In this document: positions 1 through 7,778 of the stretch, in pieces | Layout of the letters: each line of letters begins with the position of its first letter | Position numbering within the stretch: position 1 is the stretch's first letter | Source: Muribaculaceae bacterium | GTDB taxonomy: Bacteria > Bacteroidota > Bacteroidia > Bacteroidales > Muribaculaceae | Direction of reading: 5' to 3' | Length of the DNA: 15,373 nucleotides | Assembly: GCA_016292745.1 (NCBI GenBank) | Contig: JAEDFO010000055.1 | Location: 1 to 15,373 of the forward strand | Program-made: the position numbers and the translations under genes | Notes under the pieces: generated by a model | The model's input: only the letters and a program-made list of their open reading frames with translations | The model's database searches: none | Told to the model about the DNA's origin: nothing

Positions 1-63
1 CACTACATTTTATTGTACCGGCAGGCAGGCGTAGCGATTACACTTTACTGCCACCAAACGACA

Positions 64-100
64 AAGGCATCGCCTCATCTCTTTCGAGGAGCGATGCCTT
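64..100 (-). terminator. Hairpin downstream of the GH5-like gene, probable terminator
   Basis: The arms 64-73 (AAGGCATCGC) and 91-100 (GCGATGCCTT) are perfect 10-bp complements. Inner pairs CTC (74-76) and GAG (86-88) extend the stem past a 2-nt bulge. It lies about 26 nt past the stop of the minus-strand glycosidase gene. Read on the minus strand it is followed by a short T-rich stretch. The stem is symmetric, so it could also stop plus-strand transcripts from the left. The rest of 1-125 shows no gene. Confidence 0.7.
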
Positions 101-125
101 GTAATTTATTTCACCAAAGCGATTA

Positions 126-1211
126 TTACTTCTTGCCGGTGAGCGACATTATTGAGTCGACTTCTTCCTGCGAGAACGGAGTGCCATCCTGGCGGAAGAT
201 ATCGTGGAACCAGAGTTCCGGCTCAGCTACATCCGGACGTGGTTCGCTCCATGCAAAGATAGTATTGGTCTTTCCTGCTACGAAGCCCCAGTTGATGGCA
301 ACAATCTTGTTGGCCTTCAGCATAGGCATAATAGTCTGGAAGAAACTCTTGTTGCGGCGAGCCATGTATTCGGTACAAACCAACGGACGGTTCATCATCT
401 TCAGATACTTTACTGTCTGTTCGTGGTCGTCGAGCGGATTATAGTTGTGGTATGAGATAACGTCGGAGTTCTCAAGCTGATAAGCGTTCAGAGGAGCGAA
501 CGAATCGTCCCAGCACCAGATACCGCTGGTAAGAGGCTGCGACGGATTCACTTCACGTGCCCATTCGAATACGCGTTTGAGCATCGGCAGAGTTTCAACC
601 CCGTGACCTTGGTTGCCCGGTTCGTTCCAAAGGTCCCAAAGAAGGATGCGCTCGTCGTTGGCAAATGTAGTGAGAAGGTCCTTCACGTATTTCTCCATCT
701 TAGGATACAGCGATACTGTATCGGCGCGAAGCGATACTGATGGGTCCTGAACCCAGCCTGAATTGTGAATACCTGGTTTTGGGTCGGGTTGCTTGCCATA
801 CGATGACTCAGCATTCCAGCAGTCGTCGAAAATACAGAACAATGGCTTGATGCCGTGCGATTGGCATATGCCAAGGAAGTCGTCCATACGCTGTTTCAAG
901 CCTTCTGGGTCGTTTTCATAAACCACACTGCTGAGATACACGCGCAAAGTGTTGAAACCGATACCTTCTGCCATGCCAAGTTCCTTGTCAATCTGGTCGT
1001 GGTTGTAAGTGTCGGCGCTCCACATTTCAATCTGGTTGATAGCGTCGGCATTGATGTAGTCGGCACCAGCCAGCCATGGCAACTGAGCATACCACTCGTT
1101 TGCTTTCTCCTCGCTCCAGCGCTGTGCTGGGGCTTCCTGTTTTGCTTGATTGCAGCATGCGCTCATTGCAAGCACACATGCAGCACTCATCACGAATTTT
1201 GTCAATTTCAT
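126..1211 (-). CDS. GH5-like (clan GH-A) glycoside hydrolase lipoprotein
   Basis: 361-residue predicted surface or periplasmic glycosidase. The N-terminus is a lipoprotein signal (lipobox around LAMSAC, lipid cysteine C19 or C20). The rest fits one (beta/alpha)8 barrel. Seen: FNTLRVYLS (86-94), FDDCWN (128-133), LWNEPGN with E197 as likely acid/base, YHNY (254-257), VCTEYMAR with E281 as likely nucleophile, and INWGF near 307-311. This is the retaining GH-A layout. Bacteroidetes relatives are usually annotated as cellulase-family glycosylhydrolase or 1,4-beta-xylanase, but the substrate cannot be read from sequence. The ATG at 1211 is supported by the signal peptide. It has its own promoter-like sequence in the 109-nt gap upstream and a hairpin downstream, so it is probably monocistronic. 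It ends in tandem TAA TAA stops. Confidence 0.85.
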   Translation of the reverse strand: MKLTKFVMSAACVLAMSACCNQAKQEAPAQRWSEEKANEWYAQLPWLAGADYINADAINQIEMWSADTYNHDQIDKELGMAEGIGFNTLRVYLSSVVYENDPEGLKQRMDDFLGICQSHGIKPLFCIFDDCWNAESSYGKQPDPKPGIHNSGWVQDPSVSLRADTVSLYPKMEKYVKDLLTTFANDERILLWDLWNEPGNQGHGVETLPMLKRVFEWAREVNPSQPLTSGIWCWDDSFAPLNAYQLENSDVISYHNYNPLDDHEQTVKYLKMMNRPLVCTEYMARRNKSFFQTIMPMLKANKIVAINWGFVAGKTNTIFAWSEPRPDVAEPELWFHDIFRQDGTPFSQEEVDSIMSLTGKK

Positions 1212-1255
1212 TGTAATGAAAATTTAGGTTATTAAGTTTTAGGGCACACTGTGCG

Positions 1256-1287
1256 TAAAGGTAATAATAATTAGCGAATCGCACAAA
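1256..1287 (-). promoter_or_regulatory. Promoter of the GH5-like gene (-33/-7 type)
   Basis: On the minus strand, TTTG (1284-1287) is followed after exactly 20 nt by TACCTTTA (1256-1263). The second element differs from the Bacteroidetes -7 consensus TAnnTTTG only in the last base, and the spacing is in the normal 19-21 nt range. Start of transcription would be near 1250. That is at a small palindrome, GCACA-C-TGTGC (1244-1254), which could be an operator. Confidence 0.5.
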
Positions 1288-1317
1288 ACCGAAAGTGTTT
1301 ATTGCTTCGATTTGTGC
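1281..1317 (-). terminator. Imperfect hairpin after the RyR-domain gene
   Basis: GCACAAA (1281-1287) pairs with TTTGTGC (1311-1317), and inside it CGAA (1290-1293) pairs with TTCG (1306-1309), leaving a 12-nt loop. It begins 3 nt past the stop codon of the RyR-domain gene. No U-run follows on the minus strand, so it may be a weak terminator or an mRNA 3'-end stabiliser. It overlaps the -33 element of the next gene's promoter. Confidence 0.35.
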
Positions 1318-1320
1318 ATT

Positions 1321-2544
1321 TTATTTCATTTCCGTTTCTCTTTTGAGCACCGACGGTATCAAAAGTGTCAGAAAATAGTCGTATCGGACTGAATCGAAGT
1401 GATAGTGAAGCAAACTGCCGAACGATCGGATATCGAGGTGCACTTTCTGCTCGTTCTTGAGTTTGTTGCGCAGTGCTTTTACTTTCGCAGCACCTTCGGT
1501 AAATGCCTTGCAGTCATCGTCAAGTTCCTTGGCTGTATATGGCCGATATCCCAGAACGAGTTTTTCCACATTCCACCGCGAATGTTCCAGGCGGGCCAGC
1601 AGTTCCATATTCTCCTCTATTTTCTCTTTCAGGTCGAACGTTGAAGCCTTGCTCATTGCTCTCAAGCTTCTCACCTTGGTCTCGAAATGGTCGCCACATA
1701 GCAAGTTGGAAAGACGCAGTTCCTTGCCATCCGGATTTTTCGTCTTGTCCTGTTGCCAGTTACCAAGCATCTTATTCACCTTAATTATTCGGCAATAGTC
1801 GTTTATGGCATTTGAATAGTTTCCGGCTACTGCCACATCGGCCTTGCGTATCGACAGGAATGTGCCGCCAATACGATACACCGTGTCAACCATCATCGGC
1901 CGCAGCAATCCTATCTCGGTTGAAATGTCGGAATAATCGTTGCCGATGGTTTCTTTGCTTATCACCGTTACAATAGTGCTGGCATCGGTTGCCACCGCTT
2001 GGGCATATTGCTCGGCAGTAGTTCCGTCGGCAATTCCCACCAGATTCAGTTCTATGTCGACAAAGGAGCATTCCTTTCCGTTAGTCTCTGTCGGAATACT
2101 GCTGTCGGCAAACACCATCTTCCGGCAAAGCGCATAATCGGACAAATTCCCAAAAAGTTCGCCTTTCATTTCCTTTTCCAATCCGTCAAGGGATTCTACA
2201 GTTCGGCACTTGCTGTCAACTATACTGATAACCGTTCGATTGGCCTGCTCCCCTTTTTCGGCTGCATTCTCATCAAAGTTTGGATAATGGCACACTAATG
2301 CCAGCTGGCGGGCAATGGCAAGCAGAAGCCGCCGTTTCTCGTCCGACAACACTACCACTGCGTGAACATGCCGGCCACTGCCGGCTCCTATTCCATTATC
2401 ATCAATGACACAATTACCCTGGCTGCCGGCTCCCATCTCGTTGAGCACAATATGGCGAGCCACAACCAAATCACGGTCATCACCATAAAACTTCTCAGTT
2501 GGTTCGGTTATCTTCCTTTGGAACAATCGTTTAAAGAATTCCAT
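1321..2544 (-). CDS. Rossmann-like plus RyR-domain protein paired with an MscS channel
   Basis: 407 residues from the ATG at 2544. Reading back to 2577 would need a TTG start and a longer overlap. No signal peptide or membrane segment is seen, so it is probably cytoplasmic. The N-terminal part (about 60-110) resembles a degenerate TrkA-N/RCK-like Rossmann unit, with LLLAIARQLALVCHYPNF followed by RTVISIVD. The C-terminal part carries the bacterial RyR (ryanodine-receptor repeat) signature: LARLEHSRW and the following VEKLVLGYRP at about 316-335, then HLDIRSFGSL (about 369-378) and YDYFLTLLIP. RyR domains are proposed ligand-binding modules, but the ligand here is unknown. The gene overlaps the end of the upstream channel gene by 14 nt, so translation is probably coupled. 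I infer a regulatory subunit of that channel; this is not shown by sequence alone. Confidence 0.7.
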   Translation of the reverse strand: MEFFKRLFQRKITEPTEKFYGDDRDLVVARHIVLNEMGAGSQGNCVIDDNGIGAGSGRHVHAVVVLSDEKRRLLLAIARQLALVCHYPNFDENAAEKGEQANRTVISIVDSKCRTVESLDGLEKEMKGELFGNLSDYALCRKMVFADSSIPTETNGKECSFVDIELNLVGIADGTTAEQYAQAVATDASTIVTVISKETIGNDYSDISTEIGLLRPMMVDTVYRIGGTFLSIRKADVAVAGNYSNAINDYCRIIKVNKMLGNWQQDKTKNPDGKELRLSNLLCGDHFETKVRSLRAMSKASTFDLKEKIEENMELLARLEHSRWNVEKLVLGYRPYTAKELDDDCKAFTEGAAKVKALRNKLKNEQKVHLDIRSFGSLLHYHFDSVRYDYFLTLLIPSVLKRETEMK

Positions 2545-3697
2545 TGTCAATTTGTTTTGCAGTTTCAATTTTCCCAATGTCGGCCGACGACGGTTTCTGA
2601 TACAATCGTAGTCCGAACCAGTTCATGCTAAGCATCACATGCTCCACTATTTCAGCCACAACATTCTCGTAGGGCATCAGGCTGGTGCTCTTGATATATG
2701 CATACAGCTGCAATTGGGTTCCTTCGCCTGTGATTTCAAGGAAACGCACCAGTTGGCGGGGCTCATGTGCCACTTTCTCATTATGATAAAGCCATGCACT
2801 CAAGTAAACCCTGAACAGATGCAAGTTAAGTGTCTCACCTGAGGTTTCCCTATTCAGGGGCAACGTATCCTCGCCATTCTGCTTTAATCGTTCTATGAGG
2901 CTTTGTTTCTGAGCCTCGCTGCAAATGCCTATCGATGTATTGTCGATTATGAAGCTGCGTAGCATACGGCGGCCCGAGGTATAGCCATCGAGCATCCGCT
3001 GGTTATTGATAAACGACCCGGCAACCAGTATTCTCAGCGGTATGCTCGAATTTGTGTTGTCGAAATTGTTAACTGTCACCATTGTCAGCGATATGCTTTC
3101 CACTATTCCATCGATATTCTTTCCCGGCACCTGAATCCAATCGCCTATATGAAGTTGATGCGTCATCCACAGCTGGAAATACACTACCACACTACGCACT
3201 GTGTCCTCAAATATCCATGCCATAAGGGCGGCTACAGCGCCAAACACCAGCAAATCGCCTTTTCGGCCATTCAGCATCACACACACCGAGATAACCACTA
3301 TTCCTATGGAGAACAGCAGACTCAACTGGAATATATGATTGGTAAAGTTACGCTTGCGCCCGTCCTCAAGCAAATAGATGTTTCGATAGCGCCATGCGCT
3401 GAACACTATCACGAAAACCGACACCACCGACACTATCAGCCATTTCATACGGTATGAAAAGCCTGGATAAGTAAGGATAAACGTCAGAAGCACGCCCACC
3501 AGCAGATGTACCCAACTGACAACCCGCACAAATGTGCGATAGTTGGCGCCGCCTCTAATTCTTTTCCATCTTACGTATTTCCAGTAATGAATTGCCTCAA
3601 ACAACGCCACTATAGCGAGCGATATCCACAGCGCACTTTCAAACCACGGACCAGTGATGCCCATGATGCGTGCACACATATTTTCTATCAATTCCAT
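2531..3697 (-). CDS. MscS-family mechanosensitive channel, YbdG-like
   Basis: 388-residue inner-membrane channel with five predicted membrane helices (about 20-38, 58-77, 85-103, 122-141, 147-175). The fifth runs into the MscS beta-domain signature: WIFEDTVRSVVVYFQLWMTH, then HIGDWIQVPG and GIVESISLTMVTVNNFDN. The cytoplasmic part matches the YbdG/miniconductance branch rather than E. coli MscS: SGRRMLRSFIID (241-252) resembles the GRRIKRS-type motif, and the tail has LHLFRVYLSAWL and WFGLRLYQ. E. coli YbdG is of similar length. Members of this branch act in osmotic stress. The start is ATG at 3697. No clear -7 box was found upstream. The last 14 nt overlap the RyR-domain gene. Confidence 0.85.
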   Translation of the reverse strand: MELIENMCARIMGITGPWFESALWISLAIVALFEAIHYWKYVRWKRIRGGANYRTFVRVVSWVHLLVGVLLTFILTYPGFSYRMKWLIVSVVSVFVIVFSAWRYRNIYLLEDGRKRNFTNHIFQLSLLFSIGIVVISVCVMLNGRKGDLLVFGAVAALMAWIFEDTVRSVVVYFQLWMTHQLHIGDWIQVPGKNIDGIVESISLTMVTVNNFDNTNSSIPLRILVAGSFINNQRMLDGYTSGRRMLRSFIIDNTSIGICSEAQKQSLIERLKQNGEDTLPLNRETSGETLNLHLFRVYLSAWLYHNEKVAHEPRQLVRFLEITGEGTQLQLYAYIKSTSLMPYENVVAEIVEHVMLSMNWFGLRLYQKPSSADIGKIETAKQIDNGIL

Positions 3698-3801
3698 CCG
3701 ACCTTGGGCTTTACGTATCAGAATTGGTTAACAATCATATTTTTTCTTTCGCTAAATAAGCAATTATTAACTTTATATGCAAGCAATTGCCACATTTTTG
3801 C

Positions 3802-3809
3802 TACATTTG
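3802..3809 (+). promoter_or_regulatory. -7 box of the GH92 gene
   Basis: TACATTTG followed by CA is an exact Bacteroidetes -7 consensus (TAnnTTTG), giving a transcript start near 3815 and a leader of about 50 nt. No good TTTG lies 19-21 nt upstream. A short inverted repeat, GCAA-N4-TTGC (3779-3790), sits there instead. Confidence 0.5.
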
Positions 3810-3864
3810 CATTACGACATCATTATAACCTAATTCAAAAACTCCTTTAACCTCCTTTTGAAAA

Positions 3865-6162
3865 ATGACAAAACTATTCACCCACTCCATTACCATCATT
3901 CTTGCTTCCTTGGCATTAATATGCCAGGCTTCGAATCCCGATGAAGGCATCACTCAATATGTGAGCACCCTTGTAGGAACTCAATCGAAATTCTCACTTT
4001 CTACAGGCAACACCTACCCGGCTATCGCCCTGCCCTGGGGTATGAACTTCTGGACTCCGCAAACCGGAAAGATGGGCGACGGATGGGCCTATACCTACAA
4101 TGCCGATAAAATACGTGGCATCAAGCAAACCCACCAGCCAAGCCCTTGGATTAACGACTATGGCCAATTCGCCATTATGCCTACCACCGGAACTCCGGTG
4201 TTCGACCAGGACAAACGCGCCAGCTGGTTCTCTCACAAGGCCGAGACCGCTCGCCCATATTACTATAAGGTATATCTCGCCGATTACGACGTAACTGCCG
4301 AAATCACCCCTACCGAACGTGCCGCTGCCATGAGAATTACATTTCCTCAATGCGACAGCTCGATGGTGGTTATCGACGCTTTCGACCGTGGCTCGGCCAT
4401 CACAGTCATTCCGGCTGAAAACAAAATCGTAGGATTCACCACACGCAACAGTGGCGGTGTGCCCGAAAACTTCAAGAACTACTTCGAGATTGTGTTCGAC
4501 CGCCCGTTCTCTTACGTGGCAACTGTCGACGATGGCAACATAGTGAGCGGACGCCTCAGCATCGATGCCAACCACGCCGGCGCCATCGTAGGATTCGCCA
4601 CCAAGCGCGGCGATGTGGTGAACGCTCGCATTGCCTCGTCATTCATCAGCCATGAACAGGCTCACCGTAATCTCGCCGAGTTGGGCGACGGCAACTTCGA
4701 CCGAATAAAGGCCGATGCACTCGCTCGCTGGAACGATGTGCTGGGACGCATCACCGTCGACGACCCCGACATCGACCGCCTTCGCACTTTCTACTCTTGC
4801 CTATACCGCTCGGTGCTCTTCCCGCGCTCGCTTTACGAAATCGATGCCGATGGCAACCCCATTCACTACAGTCCTTATAACGGCCAGACTCTGCCTGGAT
4901 ACATGTTTACCGACACTGGTTTCTGGGACACTTTCCGGTGCCTCTTCCCTCTGCTGAACCTCGTGTATCCATCGATGAACGTGAAAATGCAAGAAGGGCT
5001 GGCCAACACATATCGCGAAAGCGGGTTCCTTCCTGAATGGGCAAGCCCGGGACATCGAGGATGCATGGTGGGCAACAATTCGGCTTCGATTGTAGCCGAT
5101 GCATATCTGAAAGGCCTACGCGGATACGATATCGCCACTCTGTGGGAAGCCGTAGTTAGCGGAACCGACAAAGTTCATCCGAAAGTGAAGTCAACCGGCC
5201 GACTTGGACATGAATTCTATAATACTCTTGGCTACGTGCCTTACGACAAAGGCATCAACGAAAGCGCTGCCCGCACACTCGAATATGCCTACAACGATTG
5301 GTGCATCTACCAGCTCGGAAAGGCGCTTGGCAAGCCTGAATCGGAAATAGGGATATTTGCCCAGCGCGCACTCAACTATCGCAACCTATTCGACCCCGAG
5401 CACCGATTGATGCGCGGCCGTAATGCCGACGGTACGTTTCAAAGCCCATTCAACCCACTGAAATGGGGCGACGCATTCACCGAAGGAAACAGCTGGCACT
5501 ACACTTGGTCGGTGTTTCACGACCCTAAAGGTCTTATGAATCTAATGGGAGGCAAACAGGAGTTCAACCATATGCTCGACTCGGTATTTGCCGTGCCGCC
5601 GGTGTTCGACGAAAGCTACTACGGACAAGTGATTCACGAAATTCGCGAAATGCAAATCATGAACATGGGCAACTATGCCCATGGCAACCAGCCTGTCCAG
5701 CATATGATTTATCTTTACGACTATTCCGGCGAGCCGTGGAAGGCCCAGCACTGGATTCGCGAAGTCATCGACCGCCTTTATACCGCCCAACCCGACGGTT
5801 ACTGCGGCGACGAGGACAACGGCCAGACTTCGGCGTGGTATGTGTTCTCTGCCATTGGATTCTATCCGGTGTGCCCGGGATCGAACCAGTATGCGCTTGG
5901 CGCTCCGCTGTTCAAGCATCTGACACTCAACCTTGAAAATGGCAAAAAGGTGATTATCAATGCTCCGGCAAACAGCCGTGCCAACCGCTACATCGACGCT
6001 ATCTCAATCAACGGCAAAAAGCATGACAAGAACTATTTCACCCACAAGCAACTAATCGACGGAGCAACTATTAATGTCGATATGTCCGACAAACCAAATC
6101 ACAGTCGTGGCACAAAGCCTGAAGCCGCGCCTTATTCGTTCTCCGACACACTGAAACACTGA
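3865..6162 (+). CDS. GH92 exo-alpha-mannosidase, predicted alpha-1,2 specific
   Basis: 765 residues, the usual GH92 length, with a signal peptide (about 1-22), so periplasmic or exported. GH92 enzymes are Ca2+-dependent inverting exo-alpha-mannosidases acting on N-glycans or yeast mannan. Family landmarks: YPAIALPWGMNFW (51-63), TFRCLFPLL, TEGNSWHYTW with E540 (general acid), IHEIREMQ, AHGNQPVQHMIYLY and GDEDNGQTSAWY with D649 and D651. As I recall the BT3990 numbering, its W88, E533, H584, E585, D642 and D644 fall here on W95, E540, H591, E592, D649 and D651. The offset is always +7, and this includes the +1 subsite residues tied to alpha-1,2 specificity. The gene is divergent from the channel pair and convergent with the next gene, with only 11 nt between stops and no terminator visible. 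Confidence 0.93.
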   Translation: MTKLFTHSITIILASLALICQASNPDEGITQYVSTLVGTQSKFSLSTGNTYPAIALPWGMNFWTPQTGKMGDGWAYTYNADKIRGIKQTHQPSPWINDYGQFAIMPTTGTPVFDQDKRASWFSHKAETARPYYYKVYLADYDVTAEITPTERAAAMRITFPQCDSSMVVIDAFDRGSAITVIPAENKIVGFTTRNSGGVPENFKNYFEIVFDRPFSYVATVDDGNIVSGRLSIDANHAGAIVGFATKRGDVVNARIASSFISHEQAHRNLAELGDGNFDRIKADALARWNDVLGRITVDDPDIDRLRTFYSCLYRSVLFPRSLYEIDADGNPIHYSPYNGQTLPGYMFTDTGFWDTFRCLFPLLNLVYPSMNVKMQEGLANTYRESGFLPEWASPGHRGCMVGNNSASIVADAYLKGLRGYDIATLWEAVVSGTDKVHPKVKSTGRLGHEFYNTLGYVPYDKGINESAARTLEYAYNDWCIYQLGKALGKPESEIGIFAQRALNYRNLFDPEHRLMRGRNADGTFQSPFNPLKWGDAFTEGNSWHYTWSVFHDPKGLMNLMGGKQEFNHMLDSVFAVPPVFDESYYGQVIHEIREMQIMNMGNYAHGNQPVQHMIYLYDYSGEPWKAQHWIREVIDRLYTAQPDGYCGDEDNGQTSAWYVFSAIGFYPVCPGSNQYALGAPLFKHLTLNLENGKKVIINAPANSRANRYIDAISINGKKHDKNYFTHKQLIDGATINVDMSDKPNHSRGTKPEAAPYSFSDTLKH

Positions 6163-6173
6163 TATCACCACAA

Positions 6174-6416
6174 TTACTGCTGGCGAAGCCTCATGCTCAC
6201 TTCGACAAAACTCGCCTTCCCGGCGATATAGTCGGCATAGGCTTCGTCAGCACTCTTTCCTCGAAGCACACGACAATTGCCACAGCTCTCGCAGTTGGCT
6301 ATGCAACGAAAGCGCTGCTCAACATATTGACGGCGCTCCTCCTCGCTCGATTTCCCTATCTCTGGCGCACTCATAAGCAATTGATTCATCCTCCCATTGT
6401 ATTCAATGGTTGTCAC
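6174..6416 (-). CDS. Small four-cysteine protein of unknown function
   Basis: 80 residues as drawn. I do not recognise a named family, though similar short Bacteroidales proteins seem familiar. It has no signal peptide or membrane segment. The central feature is C38-x3-C42-x2-C45-x2-C48 (CIANCESCGNC), a likely metal- or Fe-S-binding or redox site, between a charged N-terminal helix (SSEEERRQYVEQRF) and a C-terminal helix. The start is uncertain: GTG at 6416, or ATG at 6389 (71 residues). The ATG has GGGAGG directly abutting it, which is too close for a normal ribosome site. Two promoter-like sites of the WYL type lie upstream. The nearer one overlaps the GTG codon, so its transcripts could use only the ATG. 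Regulation by the adjacent WYL protein is inferred. Confidence 0.65.
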   Translation of the reverse strand: MTTIEYNGRMNQLLMSAPEIGKSSEEERRQYVEQRFRCIANCESCGNCRVLRGKSADEAYADYIAGKASFVEVSMRLRQQ

Positions 6417-6449
6417 AAAATTAATGTTCAGTTACGAAAACTTGGTTCG
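6416..6449 (-). promoter_or_regulatory. Proximal WYL-type promoter/operator of the four-cysteine gene
   Basis: On the plus strand the inverted repeat CGAAA-N5-GTTCG (6435-6449) has one mismatch from the perfect copies. It is separated by exactly 11 nt from CAAAATTA (6416-6423), which reads TAATTTTG on the minus strand, an exact -7 box. GGAAAATA precedes the repeat on the minus strand. Geometry is the same as at the two other sites in this neighbourhood. Transcription would start near 6410, past the GTG start candidate. Confidence 0.5.
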
Positions 6450-6517
6450 TATTTTCCGAAAGTTATCAACATTTTTTCATAATCACAAGCCCTCAAGTTT
6501 TTGTCTCGATTCTGATG

Positions 6518-6551
6518 CAAAGTTAGTCATCGCCCACGAACCCATGGTTCG
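6518..6551 (-). promoter_or_regulatory. Distal WYL-type promoter/operator of the four-cysteine gene
   Basis: A perfect inverted repeat CGAAC-N5-GTTCG (6537-6551) is followed on the minus strand after 11 nt by TAACTTTG (6518-6525) and CA, an exact -7 box. The repeat occupies the place where a -33 element would be, and no TTTG is found there. GAAAAATG precedes it and overlaps the stop of the WYL gene. As RNA, the repeat could also fold as a 6-bp, 3-nt-loop hairpin after that stop. The leader to the small gene would be about 95-120 nt. Confidence 0.6.
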
Positions 6552-6557
6552 CATTTT

Positions 6558-7655
6558 TCAGATTTTGCGGTAGGCTTCCTGCATGCGGTTCACTCTGATG
6601 CGCACCTGCTCCACCACATCTTCCGGGCTGAGCACCAGCAAGTCGGCGCCATAAGTGGTGAGTTCACGCACCAGCTCATAGTTGTTCTTGCATTCGAGGG
6701 TAAAGAACATACCTCCCTCAAGATGCGGATATTGCTCGCGCAGCACCTTCTCGGCATCGCCTCGGACTTTACGGTACGAGCCATGCATGGGCTTGGTATC
6801 CACATATTCCATCTCACGGTTGCTCACCCAGCACGTTATGGTCAGAACCGGAGCATCTTTCCGGTTGGTTACTCCGATAATGTCCTCGTACCACTCATTC
6901 AAATCGCCGTCATACTCCACATAGGCATGCGACTGCAACGGCTCCACCTGGTCGATGCGGTCTAGCGCAAAGGTTAGCATCGCAGCATCGTGCTGGGCAC
7001 GGCACAACAGGAACCACCGGTCGGAATACTCCTTCAACAGATAAGGATGCACCACCGCACTACGTCCATGCCGCGACAACTCGCCATCTGCATTCCCCTC
7101 AAACAGATGATAGCTGAGCCTCACCACCTGCTTGCGCACTATAGCCATGTATAGCTCAGAAAACACCTTGGTGTAGTTACGAGGGTTGGTCGACAACGAT
7201 ACCACCGGCGAGCCGAGTTGTGGCTTCTCGCTCAACTTGGCTTGCAAATCCTGGAGCACCTTCAGCCCTGGCAGACCATCGAACTGTCCGAGAATAGTAA
7301 GCGTAGAGCCCAGCAGATTAAGTTCCTCATCGGTTATTCCTTTGCTGAAAATCGAAAACGACGGGTCGGCATAGCGAAGGCAGCGCTTGGTGTAGGTGCG
7401 CTGGCGGTCGGTGTCGTACGACTCCACCGAGAAGCGTTCAATATCGGCCAATACACGATTCTCATATTCCAGATAACGGATATCCTTCTCAATAGTACGG
7501 CGAGTAACGCCATCGCCACAACTATCGGGATACTTCTGCGATATCTCATCGCTCACTAATCGGGTAATATCGTCAAGCGAATAGGCATGGTTTCTGTCGG
7601 CCAGAAGCCGGTCGATAATCTGATAGCGGATGAATGCGTTTTTAGTATTCGGCAT
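6558..7655 (-). CDS. WYL-domain transcriptional regulator
   Basis: 365-residue cytoplasmic DNA-binding protein. The N-terminus (about 1-75) is a winged helix-turn-helix with YSLDDITRLV and TRRTIEKDIRYLE, typical of the DeoR/HTH_11-WYL group. The WYL domain follows (about 168-240): RLSYHLF, HPYLLKEYSDRWFLLC (WFL at 214-216 stands for the WYL motif) and FALDRI. A C-terminal WCX-like region ends in a VRIRVNRMQEAY helix. WYL domains bind small ligands, such as nucleic acid pieces or nucleotides, and tune DNA binding. The start is ATG at 7655. An inverted-repeat promoter upstream has two near copies ahead of the next gene, so autoregulation and control of the four-cysteine gene are likely. The target and ligand are unknown. 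Confidence 0.9.
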   Translation of the reverse strand: MPNTKNAFIRYQIIDRLLADRNHAYSLDDITRLVSDEISQKYPDSCGDGVTRRTIEKDIRYLEYENRVLADIERFSVESYDTDRQRTYTKRCLRYADPSFSIFSKGITDEELNLLGSTLTILGQFDGLPGLKVLQDLQAKLSEKPQLGSPVVSLSTNPRNYTKVFSELYMAIVRKQVVRLSYHLFEGNADGELSRHGRSAVVHPYLLKEYSDRWFLLCRAQHDAAMLTFALDRIDQVEPLQSHAYVEYDGDLNEWYEDIIGVTNRKDAPVLTITCWVSNREMEYVDTKPMHGSYRKVRGDAEKVLREQYPHLEGGMFFTLECKNNYELVRELTTYGADLLVLSPEDVVEQVRIRVNRMQEAYRKI

Positions 7656-7744
7656 ATGTTGTTTTTCTGATAGTTATTTATGTTGAACTGTATTCTATGG
7701 TGCTTTCTTATAAATAAAGAGAATGTTTTCGAGAAATTACTCCA

Positions 7745-7778
7745 CAAAAATAGTGGATATCTACGAACACGACGTTCG
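7745..7778 (-). promoter_or_regulatory. Promoter/operator of the WYL regulator
   Basis: A perfect inverted repeat CGAAC-N5-GTTCG (7764-7778) is followed on the minus strand after exactly 11 nt by TATTTTTG (7745-7752), an exact -7 box. GAAATTTG precedes it (7779-7786). Transcription would start near 7739, about 84 nt before the ATG. No TTTG lies 19-21 nt upstream of the -7 box. The protein bound here may therefore replace normal -33 contact as an activator, or block it as a repressor. Confidence 0.6.

Noticed and set aside
13..444. Plus-strand ORF at the left end
   Set aside because: Runs through the hairpin and antisense to the glycosidase gene; no protein-like features.
2545..2577. N-terminal extension of the RyR-domain protein
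   Set aside because: It needs a TTG start and a 47-nt overlap with the channel gene; ATG at 2544 is simpler.
3994..4575. 193-residue ORF antisense to the GH92 gene
   Set aside because: Shadow of a GC-rich coding frame; no family features and no promoter.
5683..5694. GNQP instead of GNEP in the GH92 enzyme as a lost catalytic residue
   Set aside because: The catalytic and subsite residues map elsewhere at a constant offset from BT3990; HGNQP appears normal for this subgroup.
6428..6472. 14-codon minus-strand ORF between the two small-gene promoters
   Set aside because: Too short, no ribosome site, and it runs through the inverted repeat; a leader peptide cannot be excluded but has no support.
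6537..6551. CGAAC...GTTCG as a Gram-positive type LexA (SOS) box
   Set aside because: The half-sites match, but the SOS box has a 4-nt spacer and all three sites here have 5 nt; the neighbouring regulator is WYL, not LexA.
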